A stretch of DNA of 64,000 bases from an uncultured Microbacterium sp. (GCA_913774665.1 CAJYHN010000010.1:62001-126000); one strand, 5' to 3'. Positions 7,565 through 16,163 are shown, counted from the first letter of the stretch. Notes: a model not told the origin generated them from the letters alone. Numbers and translations are program-made.

Positions 7565-8100
7565 TGTTCCAGGGTGCCACGTCCCACGAGCTCCGTGACC
7601 GTCTTCGTCGCGGCATCCCAGCGACGGATGCCGACCGCTCGCGCTGCGAGATCCTCCCCGCCCCGTTCCTCGAGGACGCTGAGCGCGTCGCCGAGGCGCT
7701 CGAGAGGCACCCGCCGGGCGAGTGTCACGTGCGCCGTCCACGCGCCGGGAACCGTGTGATCGACGTCGGCCCCCGGCCCGGCGAGCTGGTGCACCCGGGC
7801 GTGCAGAGAGAGAAGCTGCTCCGTCGGGACCACGGAGCGCGCGATGACCCGGTTGCGTCCCCTCCCGAACAGGACGGGGGCCCCGAGGCGGAGGTCGAGA
7901 GGAAAAGCATCCTCCAGGGGGGCAGCATCGAACGGTGCCAGTTCCGCGCGAACGAGGAGGGTGACATGGGGGCGATTGCTCTCGCCGCGGTGACGGGCCT
8001 GACTGGGCAGACCGGCGCGGAGGAGGGCGTCCCATTCCGCGCGCACCGCGGAGTCCGTCTCGTCGTCGAAGACCAACTCCAGGCTGACCACACCCGTCAT
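7558..8100 (-). CDS. 2'-5' RNA ligase / 2H-phosphoesterase family protein
   Basis: This 180-residue protein has the two HxT motifs that define the 2H phosphoesterase fold: HVT in RPHVTLLV and HVT in WTAHVTLARR. Members hydrolyse or transfer 2',3'-cyclic phosphate ends of RNA or nucleotides; ligase activity is often not physiological. The start is the ATG at 8100. It lies seven bases after the DoxX gene and overlaps the start of the PPOX gene, so the three form an operon. A joint function is not apparent. Confidence 0.85.
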   Translation of the reverse strand: MTGVVSLELVFDDETDSAVRAEWDALLRAGLPSQARHRGESNRPHVTLLVRAELAPFDAAPLEDAFPLDLRLGAPVLFGRGRNRVIARSVVPTEQLLSLHARVHQLAGPGADVDHTVPGAWTAHVTLARRVPLERLGDALSVLEERGGEDLAARAVGIRRWDAATKTVTELVGRGTLEQC

Positions 8101-8107
8101 CGTCGCG

Positions 8108-8485
8108 TCACCGCGTGGACCACCACGCGGCCGCCACCAGGACCGGCTGGAAGAACAACCGCCCGAAACGCTTCTGGTCCGTGTCGAGCCCGAACGCCGA
8201 GCGGCCCTTGCGCCACTGGTCGATGTTGCCGGGGAAGATCGCCACGAAGAAGGCGGCGAGCGCGGCTCCGATCCGACGACGCTCCTTCGGGAGGACGAGG
8301 AGCGAGAGCCCGAAGGCCGCCTCCACCACCCCGGACGCCACGACAACCGCATCGCGGTCGAGCGGGCCGTTCTCGACCAGCACGTCGGGCACCTGCGCCT
8401 GGAAGTCGCGTCGAGCGAAGGTCAGGTGCGAGACGCCGGCGAACAGCATTGCCAGGGCGAGAGCCCAGCGCACGACAGATTTCAT
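8108..8485 (-). CDS. DoxX-like membrane protein
   Basis: This 125-residue protein has four hydrophobic segments: residues 5-20, about 45-65, 72-88 and 108-122. Its pattern is that of small DoxX-like proteins, including FAGVSHLTF near the N-terminus, a Glu in VVEAAFGLSLL, and NIDQWRKGRSAFG. The function of this group is poorly defined. It is the first gene of the DoxX / 2H-phosphoesterase / PPOX operon and has a leaderless promoter. Confidence 0.8.
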   Translation of the reverse strand: MKSVVRWALALAMLFAGVSHLTFARRDFQAQVPDVLVENGPLDRDAVVVASGVVEAAFGLSLLVLPKERRRIGAALAAFFVAIFPGNIDQWRKGRSAFGLDTDQKRFGRLFFQPVLVAAAWWSTR

Positions 8486-8491
8486 GGTGAA

Positions 8492-8497
8492 ACCGTA
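8492..8497 (-). promoter_or_regulatory. -10 box of the leaderless DoxX operon
   Basis: On the minus strand TACGGT ends six bases before the ATG at 8485. No Shine-Dalgarno sequence is present. Confidence 0.5.
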
Positions 8498-8645
8498 CGA
8501 CGGCGCTCATTCGAAGCGAGCAGGCTTGACGCACCCGTTCCACCGCTCTCGTGGCCATCGCTACGGCACGCATCCCGATTGCGCAACCCCAGGCCGCCGA
8601 CGGCGCAGGGCGGTTGACTGTCAACACAGACGAAGGGGGTGCATC

Positions 8646-8939
8646 GTGACCATGACCGATACCGCGATCCGCGACAGTCGAGAGCAGGATCTCGATGCCC
8701 TCCTCGTGCGCGCGGCCTCGGGCGACTGCGACGCCTTCGTCGAGTTCTACGACGCCACCTCACCCCGCGTGTACGCGGTGCTGCTCTCTCTCACCGGAAT
8801 CGCGGCGCGCGCCGACGCGCTCCTCGAGGGCATCTACGTCGAGGCGTGGGAGCGCATGCGCGGACGATCCGCTCCCCCGTGCCCCGGCATGGAGTGGGTG
8901 TCGGCGATCGCTCATCGCCACGCCACGGCGCAACGGTGA
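8646..8939 (+). CDS. Stand-alone sigma-70 region 2 protein (truncated ECF-like)
   Basis: This 97-residue protein resembles region 2 of SigK-like ECF sigma factors: LDALLVRAASGDCDAFVEFY, then PRVYAVLLSLTG, a region 2.2-like IYVEAWERMRG, and a region 2.4-like MEWVSAIAHRHAT. It stops there: linker and region 4 (-35 recognition) are absent, and no downstream frame restores them. The GTG at 8646 is chosen because AAGGGGG lies six bases upstream; the ATG at 8652 would be too far. A full ECF factor is about 180 residues. It may be a decayed gene or a short regulator that binds RNA polymerase without -35 contact. Confidence 0.62.
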   Translation: MTMTDTAIRDSREQDLDALLVRAASGDCDAFVEFYDATSPRVYAVLLSLTGIAARADALLEGIYVEAWERMRGRSAPPCPGMEWVSAIAHRHATAQR

Positions 8940-8942
8940 GCT

Positions 8943-9269
8943 TCAGTGGGTGTCGGCGACGAGCGCAGGGGTGCTGTCGCCGAGGTCGAGCGTGAGACCG
9001 CTCGACGAGTTCGCTGCGTTCGCCAGACTTTGAAGCAGGACGGGGTCGAGCGCCTCGGGCTCCGTGGACTCGAACACGAATCGCAGCGGGATCGACGGTT
9101 GGATCCAGAGGGTGCTCCGCCCGGCGGGTTCACCCGATGGATGCCGCCACGAGAGGGTGAAACTCTCTCCCCGACGCAGCTTGGTCGCCATGACGACCTT
9201 GACGTGGGCGAGGACCCGATCGGGGATGCAGATCGGGCTCGGAGAGTATCCGTAGAACAGTGAGCCCAT
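8943..9269 (-). CDS. DUF7882-type small protein, copy 2
   Basis: This 108-residue paralogue of the 53-430 protein shares VLAHVKVVMATKLRRGESF, S-T-L-W, PSIPLRFVFES and an N-A-NSS-x-GL segment. It starts at the ATG in MGSLFYGY, with GGAGG upstream. It is divergent from the second MarR gene and convergent with the sigma fragment, three bases apart. Function is unknown. It is closer to copy 1 than to copy 3. Confidence 0.8.
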   Translation of the reverse strand: MGSLFYGYSPSPICIPDRVLAHVKVVMATKLRRGESFTLSWRHPSGEPAGRSTLWIQPSIPLRFVFESTEPEALDPVLLQSLANAANSSSGLTLDLGDSTPALVADTH

Positions 9270-9455
9270 CGGTGTCTCCCTCCGGGTGATTCCGGTCCCC
9301 CGATCATACGAGTTCTGCGCGTCCGAGCACATGAACCGAAAGGGAAGTCTCGGCGTGATCTCCATTGTTGGACTCGAGCCGAAATGCATTGGTCGACTGG
9401 AATCTCGGCAACCTAACTACAATGCCTACACGGGGGCTCTACCCCGAGGAGATTC

Positions 9456-9911
9456 ATGACGCTCGAGACGCACAGCGACCACGCGATGACGGCGGCGCAC
9501 GCGGTCGAAAGGCTGCGCCTGGCGGAAGCCCGGCTCGCCCGACGACGGCAGACGGAGTGCGGCCCCAGTGAGAACGCCCGCGCGGCGATGCGTCTGATCC
9601 TGGAACGAGCCGACGCCGGAGTGACCGTCACCCCGACGGAGATCGCTCAGGCCCTCGAGATCTCCACCGCCTCGGTCACCGGGATGCTGGACCGCCTTCG
9701 CGCGGGCGGCTTGATCGACTTCGTCGCGAACCCCTCGGACCGCCGGAGCAAGTTCGTCGTCCCCTTGGACCGCGGCGCCGATCCGGATTCCATCGACCCG
9801 GTGACCGCCCGCATTCGCGAATTCGCTCTGGGCCTCTCGGACGACACCGCGGATCAACTGGCCGTGTTCCTGGACCGGGTGCGCGAGGTCGTCGACGCCG
9901 AGTGCGCCTGA
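9456..9911 (+). CDS. MarR-family transcriptional regulator 2
   Basis: This 151-residue MarR protein has the helix-turn-helix IAQALEISTASVTGMLDRLR and the wing NPSDRRSKFVV. AGGAG lies just ahead of the ATG. It shares its layout with the first MarR but lacks the cysteine tail. DUF7882-type genes lie on both sides, one divergent and one convergent, which suggests local co-regulation. The ligand is unknown. Confidence 0.88.
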   Translation: MTLETHSDHAMTAAHAVERLRLAEARLARRRQTECGPSENARAAMRLILERADAGVTVTPTEIAQALEISTASVTGMLDRLRAGGLIDFVANPSDRRSKFVVPLDRGADPDSIDPVTARIREFALGLSDDTADQLAVFLDRVREVVDAECA

Positions 9912-9917
9912 GGCGAC

Positions 9918-10238
9918 TCAGCCCATCGAGGCGGGTACCGCGTCGGGGTCGGGTTCGGGCGTGATGCTCAGCCCCTGCGGCGAACTCGCCTCGTCCATGA
10001 GATCTTCGACCCACCGACGATTGAGCTGCGGCGCTCGACTGCCGTAGAAGTGGAAGACGAGCGGAATCGACGGCGAGATCCACAGCGTGCGGGTCCCGCT
10101 GCCGTCTCCCATGGGGAATTGGAACATGAAAGGCTCGCCGCGGCGCAGCTTGTTCATGAAGACCACTCGGAGATGGGACAGGGTCCGGTCCTCGATGTCG
10201 AAAGAGTGCCCGAGGGTGTTGTAAACCAGTTTGCCCAC
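9918..10238 (-). CDS. DUF7882-type small protein, copy 3
   Basis: This 106-residue protein (GTG start, MGKLVYNTLG) is the copy most like the common form of the family: DRTLSHLRVVFMNKLRRGE, T-L-W, PSIPLVFHF and RRWVEDLMDEASSPQGL. It has no aromatic SWxH segment as in copies 1 and 2. The start codon lies six bases after a TAGACT box, so the mRNA is probably leaderless. Function is unknown. Confidence 0.82.
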   Translation of the reverse strand: MGKLVYNTLGHSFDIEDRTLSHLRVVFMNKLRRGEPFMFQFPMGDGSGTRTLWISPSIPLVFHFYGSRAPQLNRRWVEDLMDEASSPQGLSITPEPDPDAVPASMG

Positions 10239-10244
10239 GGTCTG

Positions 10245-10250
10245 AGTCTA
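10245..10250 (-). promoter_or_regulatory. -10 box of leaderless DUF7882 copy 3
   Basis: TAGACT on the minus strand is followed by six bases and the GTG start at 10238. Confidence 0.5.
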
Positions 10251-10300
10251 TATCGCTTCACCTCGTTAACTACCTCGGCGCCCGCCCCGTTCACCTCGAC

Positions 10301-10306
10301 TAGAGT
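10301..10306 (+). promoter_or_regulatory. -10 box of the leaderless GH6 gene
   Basis: TAGAGT is followed by seven bases and the GTG at 10314. There is no Shine-Dalgarno sequence, and the -35 region is not recognisable. Confidence 0.5.
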
Positions 10307-10313
10307 CCTGAAC

Positions 10314-11339
10314 GTGGCGAGATCACCCCGGCCGAGGCGGCCCCGACGGCGACTCCCGCGCGCTCTCCTCGTGGCCGGCGCGATCGTCGCCGTCGTCGCT
10401 CTCATCGCCGGAATCGGCGTCGTCGGGAGCCTGGTCACGAACCTCTTTCAGACGCTTTCGGCGAAGCCGCCTGCTGTGGGCACCCGCATCGTGGCGCCCG
10501 ACGAGTCGAAGGCCGCGCAAGCCGCACGCTCGGGTGAGGGGGATTCCGCGCAGGTCGCGGCCGCCCAGTGGCTCTCCACGCAGCCCACCACGTACTGGCT
10601 CACGCCGGAGATCGACCCCGTCGACGAGGTGTGGGACCGAATCGCTCACCTCGCGGCAGAGGCGCGCGACCAGAAAGCATCGATCTCGGTCGCCGTGTAC
10701 GGGCTCCCGGACCGCGATTGCGGCAATCATTCCGCGGGGGGCCTCGACCCCGCGTCGTACGCGCAGTGGACCAAGCGCATCGGTGATGCACTGCGCAACG
10801 CCTCAGACGTTCAGAAGATCGTCGTGCTCGAGCCGGACTCCATCGCCCTGTCCTCCTCGTGCGGGTCGGTGAGCGATCGCGCGGGTTATCTGCAGCAGGC
10901 GGTGCAGAACATCCGCGGGACGAACACTTGGATCTACATCGACGGCGGCCACTCGGCGTGGCATCCCGCCGCCGAGATGGCGCGTCTGATCCAGGCGATG
11001 GGAGTTCTCCCCGACGTCCGGGGCGTGGCCCTGAACGTCTCGAACTATCAGGACACCGCCGCGGAGTTCGCCTACGCCCACGAGTTGTCAGACCTTCTCG
11101 GCGGAACGCACGCCGTCGTCGACACCTCGCGCAACGGCGCAGGCCCCGCCGGGTCGGAGTGGTGCAACCCCTCGGGCCGTCTCGTGGGCAGCGCCGGCGG
11201 TTCCTACGGCGACGGTGTGGTCGACACCAACCTGTGGATCAAACCGGCCGGCGAGAGCGACGGCGAGTGCAACGGCGGGCCTGTCGCCGGTGCGTGGTGG
11301 CCGGCCGCAGCCGCAGAACTGACCCGCGATCAGCGCTGA
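10314..11339 (+). CDS. Membrane-anchored glycoside hydrolase family 6 endoglucanase
   Basis: This 341-residue protein has a basic N-terminus, one membrane anchor (about residues 15-45) and an extracellular GH6 domain. GH6 signatures are clear: VAVYGLPDRDC (with the Asp pair containing the expected catalytic acid), VLEPDSI, ALNVSNYQ, DTSRNG, WCNPSGR and LWIKPAGESDGEC. GH6 enzymes cleave beta-1,4-glucan with inversion. No cellulose-binding module is present, so scavenging plant cellulose is less likely than a role in trimming the cell's own glucan, as proposed for CslZ beside CslA in Streptomyces. A GT2 synthase lies about 2 kb downstream on the other strand. Confidence 0.9.
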   Translation: MARSPRPRRPRRRLPRALLVAGAIVAVVALIAGIGVVGSLVTNLFQTLSAKPPAVGTRIVAPDESKAAQAARSGEGDSAQVAAAQWLSTQPTTYWLTPEIDPVDEVWDRIAHLAAEARDQKASISVAVYGLPDRDCGNHSAGGLDPASYAQWTKRIGDALRNASDVQKIVVLEPDSIALSSSCGSVSDRAGYLQQAVQNIRGTNTWIYIDGGHSAWHPAAEMARLIQAMGVLPDVRGVALNVSNYQDTAAEFAYAHELSDLLGGTHAVVDTSRNGAGPAGSEWCNPSGRLVGSAGGSYGDGVVDTNLWIKPAGESDGECNGGPVAGAWWPAAAAELTRDQR

Positions 11340-11460
11340 CCCTCGGGTCGACCCCGACCATGTCGGGAAGTGTGTCAAAATTGCGCTCGTCGCGCTGCGA
11401 CACCGCGACTCGGGGGAGAACGCGGGCACGTTCCCGTGCGAAGCCGGAAGAGTGGGTGAC

Positions 11461-12399
11461 ATGAGCGACAGCACCGAGATGCTGAAGACAGCCGTGATCG
11501 TAGAAGACGATCCCGATATCCGCCACCTGCTGGTCGAGGTGCTCGAATCGGCGGGCTTCTCCACCGTGTCCGTCGGCAACGGGATCGATGGGGTGCGCGC
11601 GGTCATCGCCTACCAACCGCTCATCACGACGCTCGACGTGAACATGCCGGGCATCGACGGCTTCGAAGCCGCCCGCCGCATCCGCCAGCAGAGTGACACG
11701 TACATCATCATGCTCACCGGGCTCGAAGAAGAAGCCGACGTCGTCCTCGGCCTCGGCGCCGGAGCGGACGAGTACGTCGTGAAGCCCTTCCGCCCGCGCG
11801 AGCTGCGCGCGCGCATCGAGGCACTCCTGCGTCGCCCCCGGGGCGGAGAGTCGAGCGTCTCGTCGGCACCTCGTCAGGACAGCGTCGGCCCGTCCTTCCC
11901 GGCGGGCCGCTCCGAGGCCCCCAGCGTGCAGCCCGCCGCCACCGTTCCCACTGCGGCCGTCATCGTCCCGTCGTCACAGGGACCGGAGCCTCGAGAGCCC
12001 GTTCCGGGCGGAGAGGTCGTCCCGCGATCGGCACCGGGAGAGCTCACTCCGACCGGTGGCGCCTGGGTCGCCCACCGCGACCTGCTCCTCGACCCCGACA
12101 GTCGGCTCGTCCGGGTCGGCGGCGAGGAGCTCGACCTCACGCGGACCGAGTTCGATCTTCTCGCGACCCTCATGGAGTCGAAGCGACGCGTGCGCAGCAA
12201 GGCCGACCTCACCCTGGTGCTCCGCGGGGAGTCCTACGTGACGAGCTACTTCGTGGGCGAGGCGGACAAGCGCGCCATCGAGGCGCACATGACGAACCTG
12301 CGCCGCAAGCTCGGCGACAACCCCGCGAACCCGCGGTACATCGAGACCGTTCGCGGAGTGGGCTACCGGCTCACCTCGGAGCTGCTCGCCACTCCCTGA
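11461..12399 (+). CDS. OmpR/PhoB-type response regulator with long linker
   Basis: This 312-residue protein has a receiver domain (about 10-125), with the acidic pocket at E15-D17, the phospho-acceptor Asp59 in LDVNMPGIDGF, and Lys in VVKPF. A Pro/Ser-rich linker of about 80 residues follows, much longer than the usual 10-20. The C-terminal winged helix (about 205-310) has RRKLGDNPANPRYIETVRGVGYRL. The ATG at 11461 is preferred over a GTG nine bases upstream on ribosome-site spacing. The likely partner is the orphan sensor kinase at 16178; that pairing is inference. Confidence 0.9.
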   Translation: MSDSTEMLKTAVIVEDDPDIRHLLVEVLESAGFSTVSVGNGIDGVRAVIAYQPLITTLDVNMPGIDGFEAARRIRQQSDTYIIMLTGLEEEADVVLGLGAGADEYVVKPFRPRELRARIEALLRRPRGGESSVSSAPRQDSVGPSFPAGRSEAPSVQPAATVPTAAVIVPSSQGPEPREPVPGGEVVPRSAPGELTPTGGAWVAHRDLLLDPDSRLVRVGGEELDLTRTEFDLLATLMESKRRVRSKADLTLVLRGESYVTSYFVGEADKRAIEAHMTNLRRKLGDNPANPRYIETVRGVGYRLTSELLATP

Positions 12400-12415
12400 C
12401 GCCCCGCGCAGACGA

Positions 12416-12455
12416 CGGATGCCTCGACCCTCCCCAGGGCCGAGGCATCCGTTTT
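12416..12455 (+). terminator. Rho-independent terminator of the response regulator
   Basis: CGGATGCCTCG pairs perfectly with CGAGGCATCCG around a 14-base loop and is followed by TTTT. Confidence 0.8.
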
Positions 12456-12491
12456 CTCTGATGCGTTCGGGCGTATCAGACCGGGTGTCCG

Positions 12492-13961
12492 TCAGACCTT
12501 GAACCCGTGGTGGCGACGGACGAGCTTGGAGAACATGAGAAGCGTCTGAAGGACGGTGACGACGCCGACGATCGGCCAGCCGATCCACAGGATCGACGAC
12601 TGGATCATCGGACCGACCATCACCCAGATCACGGCGAGCGCGATCGCGACCGCGAACAGCACGACCATCGGAGTCCAGTGGCCGAGGCCGCCACCGCGCT
12701 CGGCCTTCGCCTGCATGGCCCAGTTGTCGACCTTCTTGCGCGACAGGAATCGGGTCCAGGAGCGCACGAAGTGGCTGATGCGGATCCACATGAAGATCTC
12801 GGCGGGGAAGAACAGGACCGCGAACAGCACGTCCGTGCGGTTGACGTTCTTCATCGTGCGGGCGATGCGCAGGTTCAGCAGCATGGCGATCACGGGCGGG
12901 ATGAGCCACAGCGGCGAGAAGACGAACGCGCCGATCGAGAGCGACCCTGCCAGCAGCGTGAGGAAGGCCACACGGACGAAGAGGTTGGTGAGCATACCGA
13001 AGTTCTCGAACCACCGCAGGCGCAGGTTGGGGTGGAAAGGCTGGCCCTTGGTGTCACCACGCTGGCCGGGCCACATGAGCTCGATGGCGCCGTAGGTCCA
13101 CTTCACCTGCTGGGCGTCATAGCCGGACAGCGTCGTCATGCCGCCCACGTCGGCGCGAGCGTACGGGCTGATCTTGGTGAGGTAGCCGGCGCTCTTGATC
13201 TGCAAGGACAACAGCGAGTCCTCCACCTCGGAGTCCTTCACCCAGGGAGTGTTCTGGTGGTTCTGCTTCATCGCGTCACGGAGGGCGTTCGTGGAGAAGA
13301 TCGAGAACTGGCCACCCAGGACGGCCATGTTGCGACCGCGGAGCATGTTCTGCAGGTTGAACGCCGCGAACTGCGTGCGCTGACCCGCGGTGAGGAACCG
13401 CGCGACGAGACCCTTGATGGGCTTGTCGTCGATCGTGTAGATCGCCGAGATTCCACCGATGCGCGAGTCGGAGATCGCCTCCGTCTCGAGGTACTCGACG
13501 GCCTTGGAGTCCGCGATGGTGTCGCCGTCGACGCCGAGGAGGTAGTCGTACCCCTCGACGAGCGAGTAACCGTAGTTGAGCGCGCCGACCTTCTTGTCGG
13601 GGTTCTTGCCGATGTCGTGCACGAAGACCTCGGTGAACTGCTCGCCGAGTTCGGTGTGCAGCTCGTGCGGTCCGCTGAACTCGGACGCGATCTTCACCGT
13701 GGCATCCGAGGTGTTGTTCACGACCACGTGGATGACGTCGGGCACACGGGTCTGAGCGAGGAGGGCCTCGATCACGTCCGCGATCGACTCCTCCTCGTTG
13801 TAGGCCGGGATGACGCAACCGATCGTGGAGCGGTGCACGGAGGTGTTCTCCAGTACGGCCGCGAAGTCGTCGGCGAAACCGTGCTCCCCAGCGCCCTCGA
13901 GTGCACGCTGGTGCATGTCGAAGTCCCTCGCGTGGGGGGTGAAGCTGCGCGCATCGGTCAT
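12492..13961 (-). CDS. Processive family 2 glycosyltransferase (cellulose-synthase-like)
   Basis: This 489-residue membrane GT2 opens its catalytic domain with IGCVIPAYNEEESIADVIEA. It shows DGD at about 145-147, GGQFSIFS, an E-D pair at about 247-248 in VEDSLLSLQIKSAGY, and QQVKW at about 284-288 in place of the canonical Q-x-x-R-W. These are the marks of processive synthases (cellulose, hyaluronan, PNAG). About four or five C-terminal membrane helices follow. There is no PilZ domain. The product is uncertain; the GH6 gene nearby favours a beta-1,4-linked glucan. The start is the ATG with AGGAAG eight bases upstream. Confidence 0.87.
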   Translation of the reverse strand: MTDARSFTPHARDFDMHQRALEGAGEHGFADDFAAVLENTSVHRSTIGCVIPAYNEEESIADVIEALLAQTRVPDVIHVVVNNTSDATVKIASEFSGPHELHTELGEQFTEVFVHDIGKNPDKKVGALNYGYSLVEGYDYLLGVDGDTIADSKAVEYLETEAISDSRIGGISAIYTIDDKPIKGLVARFLTAGQRTQFAAFNLQNMLRGRNMAVLGGQFSIFSTNALRDAMKQNHQNTPWVKDSEVEDSLLSLQIKSAGYLTKISPYARADVGGMTTLSGYDAQQVKWTYGAIELMWPGQRGDTKGQPFHPNLRLRWFENFGMLTNLFVRVAFLTLLAGSLSIGAFVFSPLWLIPPVIAMLLNLRIARTMKNVNRTDVLFAVLFFPAEIFMWIRISHFVRSWTRFLSRKKVDNWAMQAKAERGGGLGHWTPMVVLFAVAIALAVIWVMVGPMIQSSILWIGWPIVGVVTVLQTLLMFSKLVRRHHGFKV

Positions 13962-14104
13962 GGCGGTATCTTCCTGTCGGTTCTCGCGGCGTATCGGCCG
14001 AGTCCTACTCTGATAGGTTCGCCGCAAGGCGACCGCCGTACACGACCACCGTCGCCGCAAGATTTGCTCAAGATTGCGGCGGCACCCGAAGGAGACGTCC
14101 GTCC

Positions 14105-15184
14105 GTGATCGTCCTCGCCCTGCTGGCATCCATCGCCGCCGCGGGAGTCGCCCTCACGATGCTCTTCCTGGCGCACGGTCGACCCGAGGACGATCGAGGC
14201 GGAGCGCGCGCCGACATGGTCCGGTACTTCGGCCTGTCCGCGATCGCCGCCCTCGTCTGCGGGGCGATGAACGTCATGGAGACCGCGTGGGACTCCGTCG
14301 CCGCCGCGGCCGCCGGGAACGCGGCCAATATCATGGCGGTCGGGCTGTTGTGGGCCGGCGCCCGTCGGTTGAACGATCGCCGCGCGATCGGCGTTGTGAG
14401 CACGGGCGCGGGCGGTATCCTCCTCTTCGGCCTGACCTTCCTCGTCCCCCTCGACGATGCGACTCTTCTGAAGACGGTTGGGCTCGTCGTGTTCGCGGCG
14501 CTGTGCGCGCTGGAATGCGCGCGTCCTCCGGTCGGGCAGCTGGGTGGGGCCCGGCTGCTCTCCTGGACATTGAGCCTGTACGCCGCCTACAACCTCGCCC
14601 GCATCGCCGTCGCCGTCGTCTTCGGCATGGCGCCGCTTCTCCGGGCGGGTCCTGTCTCGTCCGAGACCACGGCGGCCGTCAGCGCGGTTGCGATCGCCCT
14701 GGTCTCCGTCGGCGCCGTCTGGATCGGTCGCCACCTCGACGACGACCCCGCGCCCGGGACGCGCGCCTACGCTCGAGGCGCCCTCCGCCGCGAGACCACA
14801 CGCCTGCTCTCGGAGCACTCCCTCGTCCGGGCGACCCTCGTCCGCGTCCCCGAGATCGACCTGATCCGCGCCGCTCACAGCGCCCAGCGCGGAGAGACGG
14901 TGCTGCGCACCGTGGCCGACGCCGCGGTGGACGCGGTTCCCGGCGCGGTGACCGGGGTGCCCTCACGCGACACGATCTTCGTCGTCGCCCCCGCGGTGAC
15001 GGACGCGGCCGAGGTCGAGGAGTCACTGCGGCGCGCGTTCGCCCGTCGGATGCCGTCGATCGATTACGACGACGTCCCCGATCTCGCCTTCGAGCACCAT
15101 CTGCTCACCGACGTCGAGGACCTCTCGTGGCTCATGGAGAGCCGGCGGTCGCGAACGCGTCGGACGCAGCCCGGAAACATTTGA
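14105..15184 (+). CDS. Membrane protein with degenerate GGDEF-like domain, copy 1
   Basis: This 359-residue protein has six or seven hydrophobic segments in residues 1-220, followed by a cytoplasmic alpha/beta domain of about 130 residues that has the size and place of a GGDEF domain. There is no GGD[E]EF motif and no RxxD inhibitory site, so cyclase activity is unlikely. It matches the layout of the 17845 protein. The start is a GTG with AAGGAG ten bases upstream. It is divergent from the GT2 synthase across 143 bases and convergent with a lipoprotein gene. It may sense or bind a nucleotide and act on the synthase, which is inference. The domain call rests on architecture and a faint pattern match. 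Confidence 0.6.
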   Translation: MIVLALLASIAAAGVALTMLFLAHGRPEDDRGGARADMVRYFGLSAIAALVCGAMNVMETAWDSVAAAAAGNAANIMAVGLLWAGARRLNDRRAIGVVSTGAGGILLFGLTFLVPLDDATLLKTVGLVVFAALCALECARPPVGQLGGARLLSWTLSLYAAYNLARIAVAVVFGMAPLLRAGPVSSETTAAVSAVAIALVSVGAVWIGRHLDDDPAPGTRAYARGALRRETTRLLSEHSLVRATLVRVPEIDLIRAAHSAQRGETVLRTVADAAVDAVPGAVTGVPSRDTIFVVAPAVTDAAEVEESLRRAFARRMPSIDYDDVPDLAFEHHLLTDVEDLSWLMESRRSRTRRTQPGNI

Positions 15185-15199
15185 GCCCGACGCGCGGGG

Positions 15200-16003
15200 T
15201 CAGCCCTGGTTGGTCGTCTGTCCCCAGCCGGGCGCGCGCCCGTTCGTGGTCGACGTGCCCGTGCTCTGACCGTTCGTCGCCTGTCCCTCGTCCGCGAAGA
15301 TCGCGATCGGGAGGTACTGGTACACGGTCTGCTGGCTGAAGGAGGTGTCGGTGTTGGCCGTCCCCTCGACGGCGACGTTCAACGCGAACTCCAGGGTGAT
15401 GCCGTAGGTGTCCGTCGGCAGCTGTCGGATCGACGTTGTCGGGACGAGCAGACCGCCCTGGAAGCTGTTCAGCAGCAGGCCGCGGTCGGAACGCAGGGTG
15501 TCCGAAGGGACGAGGGTGCGAGGGTCGGCGCTGAACTGGAACGGGCTCGATACCTGGCCGCTGGTCTGCGCCGTCTGCGAGGTGATCGAGATCGACGACA
15601 CGTACACGCGACGCTTCTGAGCGAGGACGGCCTTCTCATCGACGCGGTTGTCGACGATGTTGACCGCGAACCCGAGCTGCTTCTCGTTGGTCGCGGTCCA
15701 CTCCATCGTCCGCTTGGGATCGACCGCCCAGACGTCGAGGCGCAGCTCGAGGCCATCTGCGACTTCCGATGTCAGACGCACGGACCCGTCATAGGTGAAT
15801 TGCGAGTCGAAGGGCTTCGTGCCCGCCGACGACTGCGGCACGGGCGTCGGCACGACGACGGATGCGTTGCTGCCGGCCTGCCCGGGGAACTGTCCGATGA
15901 CATCGGAGATCTGGCTGCAGCCGGAGAGGAGCGTCGGGACGACGAGGGCGAAGGCGACGGCGGTGACGGCGACGCGTGCACGACGACGAGAGGGCATGCT
16001 CAC
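15200..16003 (-). CDS. Lipoprotein, copy 1 of a paralogous pair
   Basis: This 267-residue exported protein has a basic N-terminus, a hydrophobic core and a lipobox LLSGC. A Ser/Pro/Val linker and a beta-rich domain follow. It shares a pattern with the lipoprotein at 18961: M-[ED]-x-WTAT, a K-x-RVY[VL]-type strand, then a run of hydrophobic strands near the C-terminus. The GTG at 16003 is chosen because AGGAG lies six bases before it; an ATG two codons later is the alternative. It ends 15 bases from the convergent GGDEF-like gene. No domain name is recognised. Confidence 0.78.
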   Translation of the reverse strand: MSMPSRRRARVAVTAVAFALVVPTLLSGCSQISDVIGQFPGQAGSNASVVVPTPVPQSSAGTKPFDSQFTYDGSVRLTSEVADGLELRLDVWAVDPKRTMEWTATNEKQLGFAVNIVDNRVDEKAVLAQKRRVYVSSISITSQTAQTSGQVSSPFQFSADPRTLVPSDTLRSDRGLLLNSFQGGLLVPTTSIRQLPTDTYGITLEFALNVAVEGTANTDTSFSQQTVYQYLPIAIFADEGQATNGQSTGTSTTNGRAPGWGQTTNQG

Positions 16004-16163
16004 AGGTATCTCCTGAGGAACGAGCGCGAAACGCGCGAGAGGTCGATGATCGACCATCACGCTGCAGGATGCAGGCCTCAGGGGGAGTCTGACCGGGCGA
16101 CGCGATCGGAATCACGCGCGGCGAGCAGAGACAGGATGGCGCGCAGAAGACTACACCACTCTC

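Noticed and set aside
53-10238. DUF7882-type genes considered as ATP-dependent DNA ligases
   Set aside because: That label exists in some public annotations, but the proteins have about 110 residues and no KxDG nucleotidyl-transfer motif.
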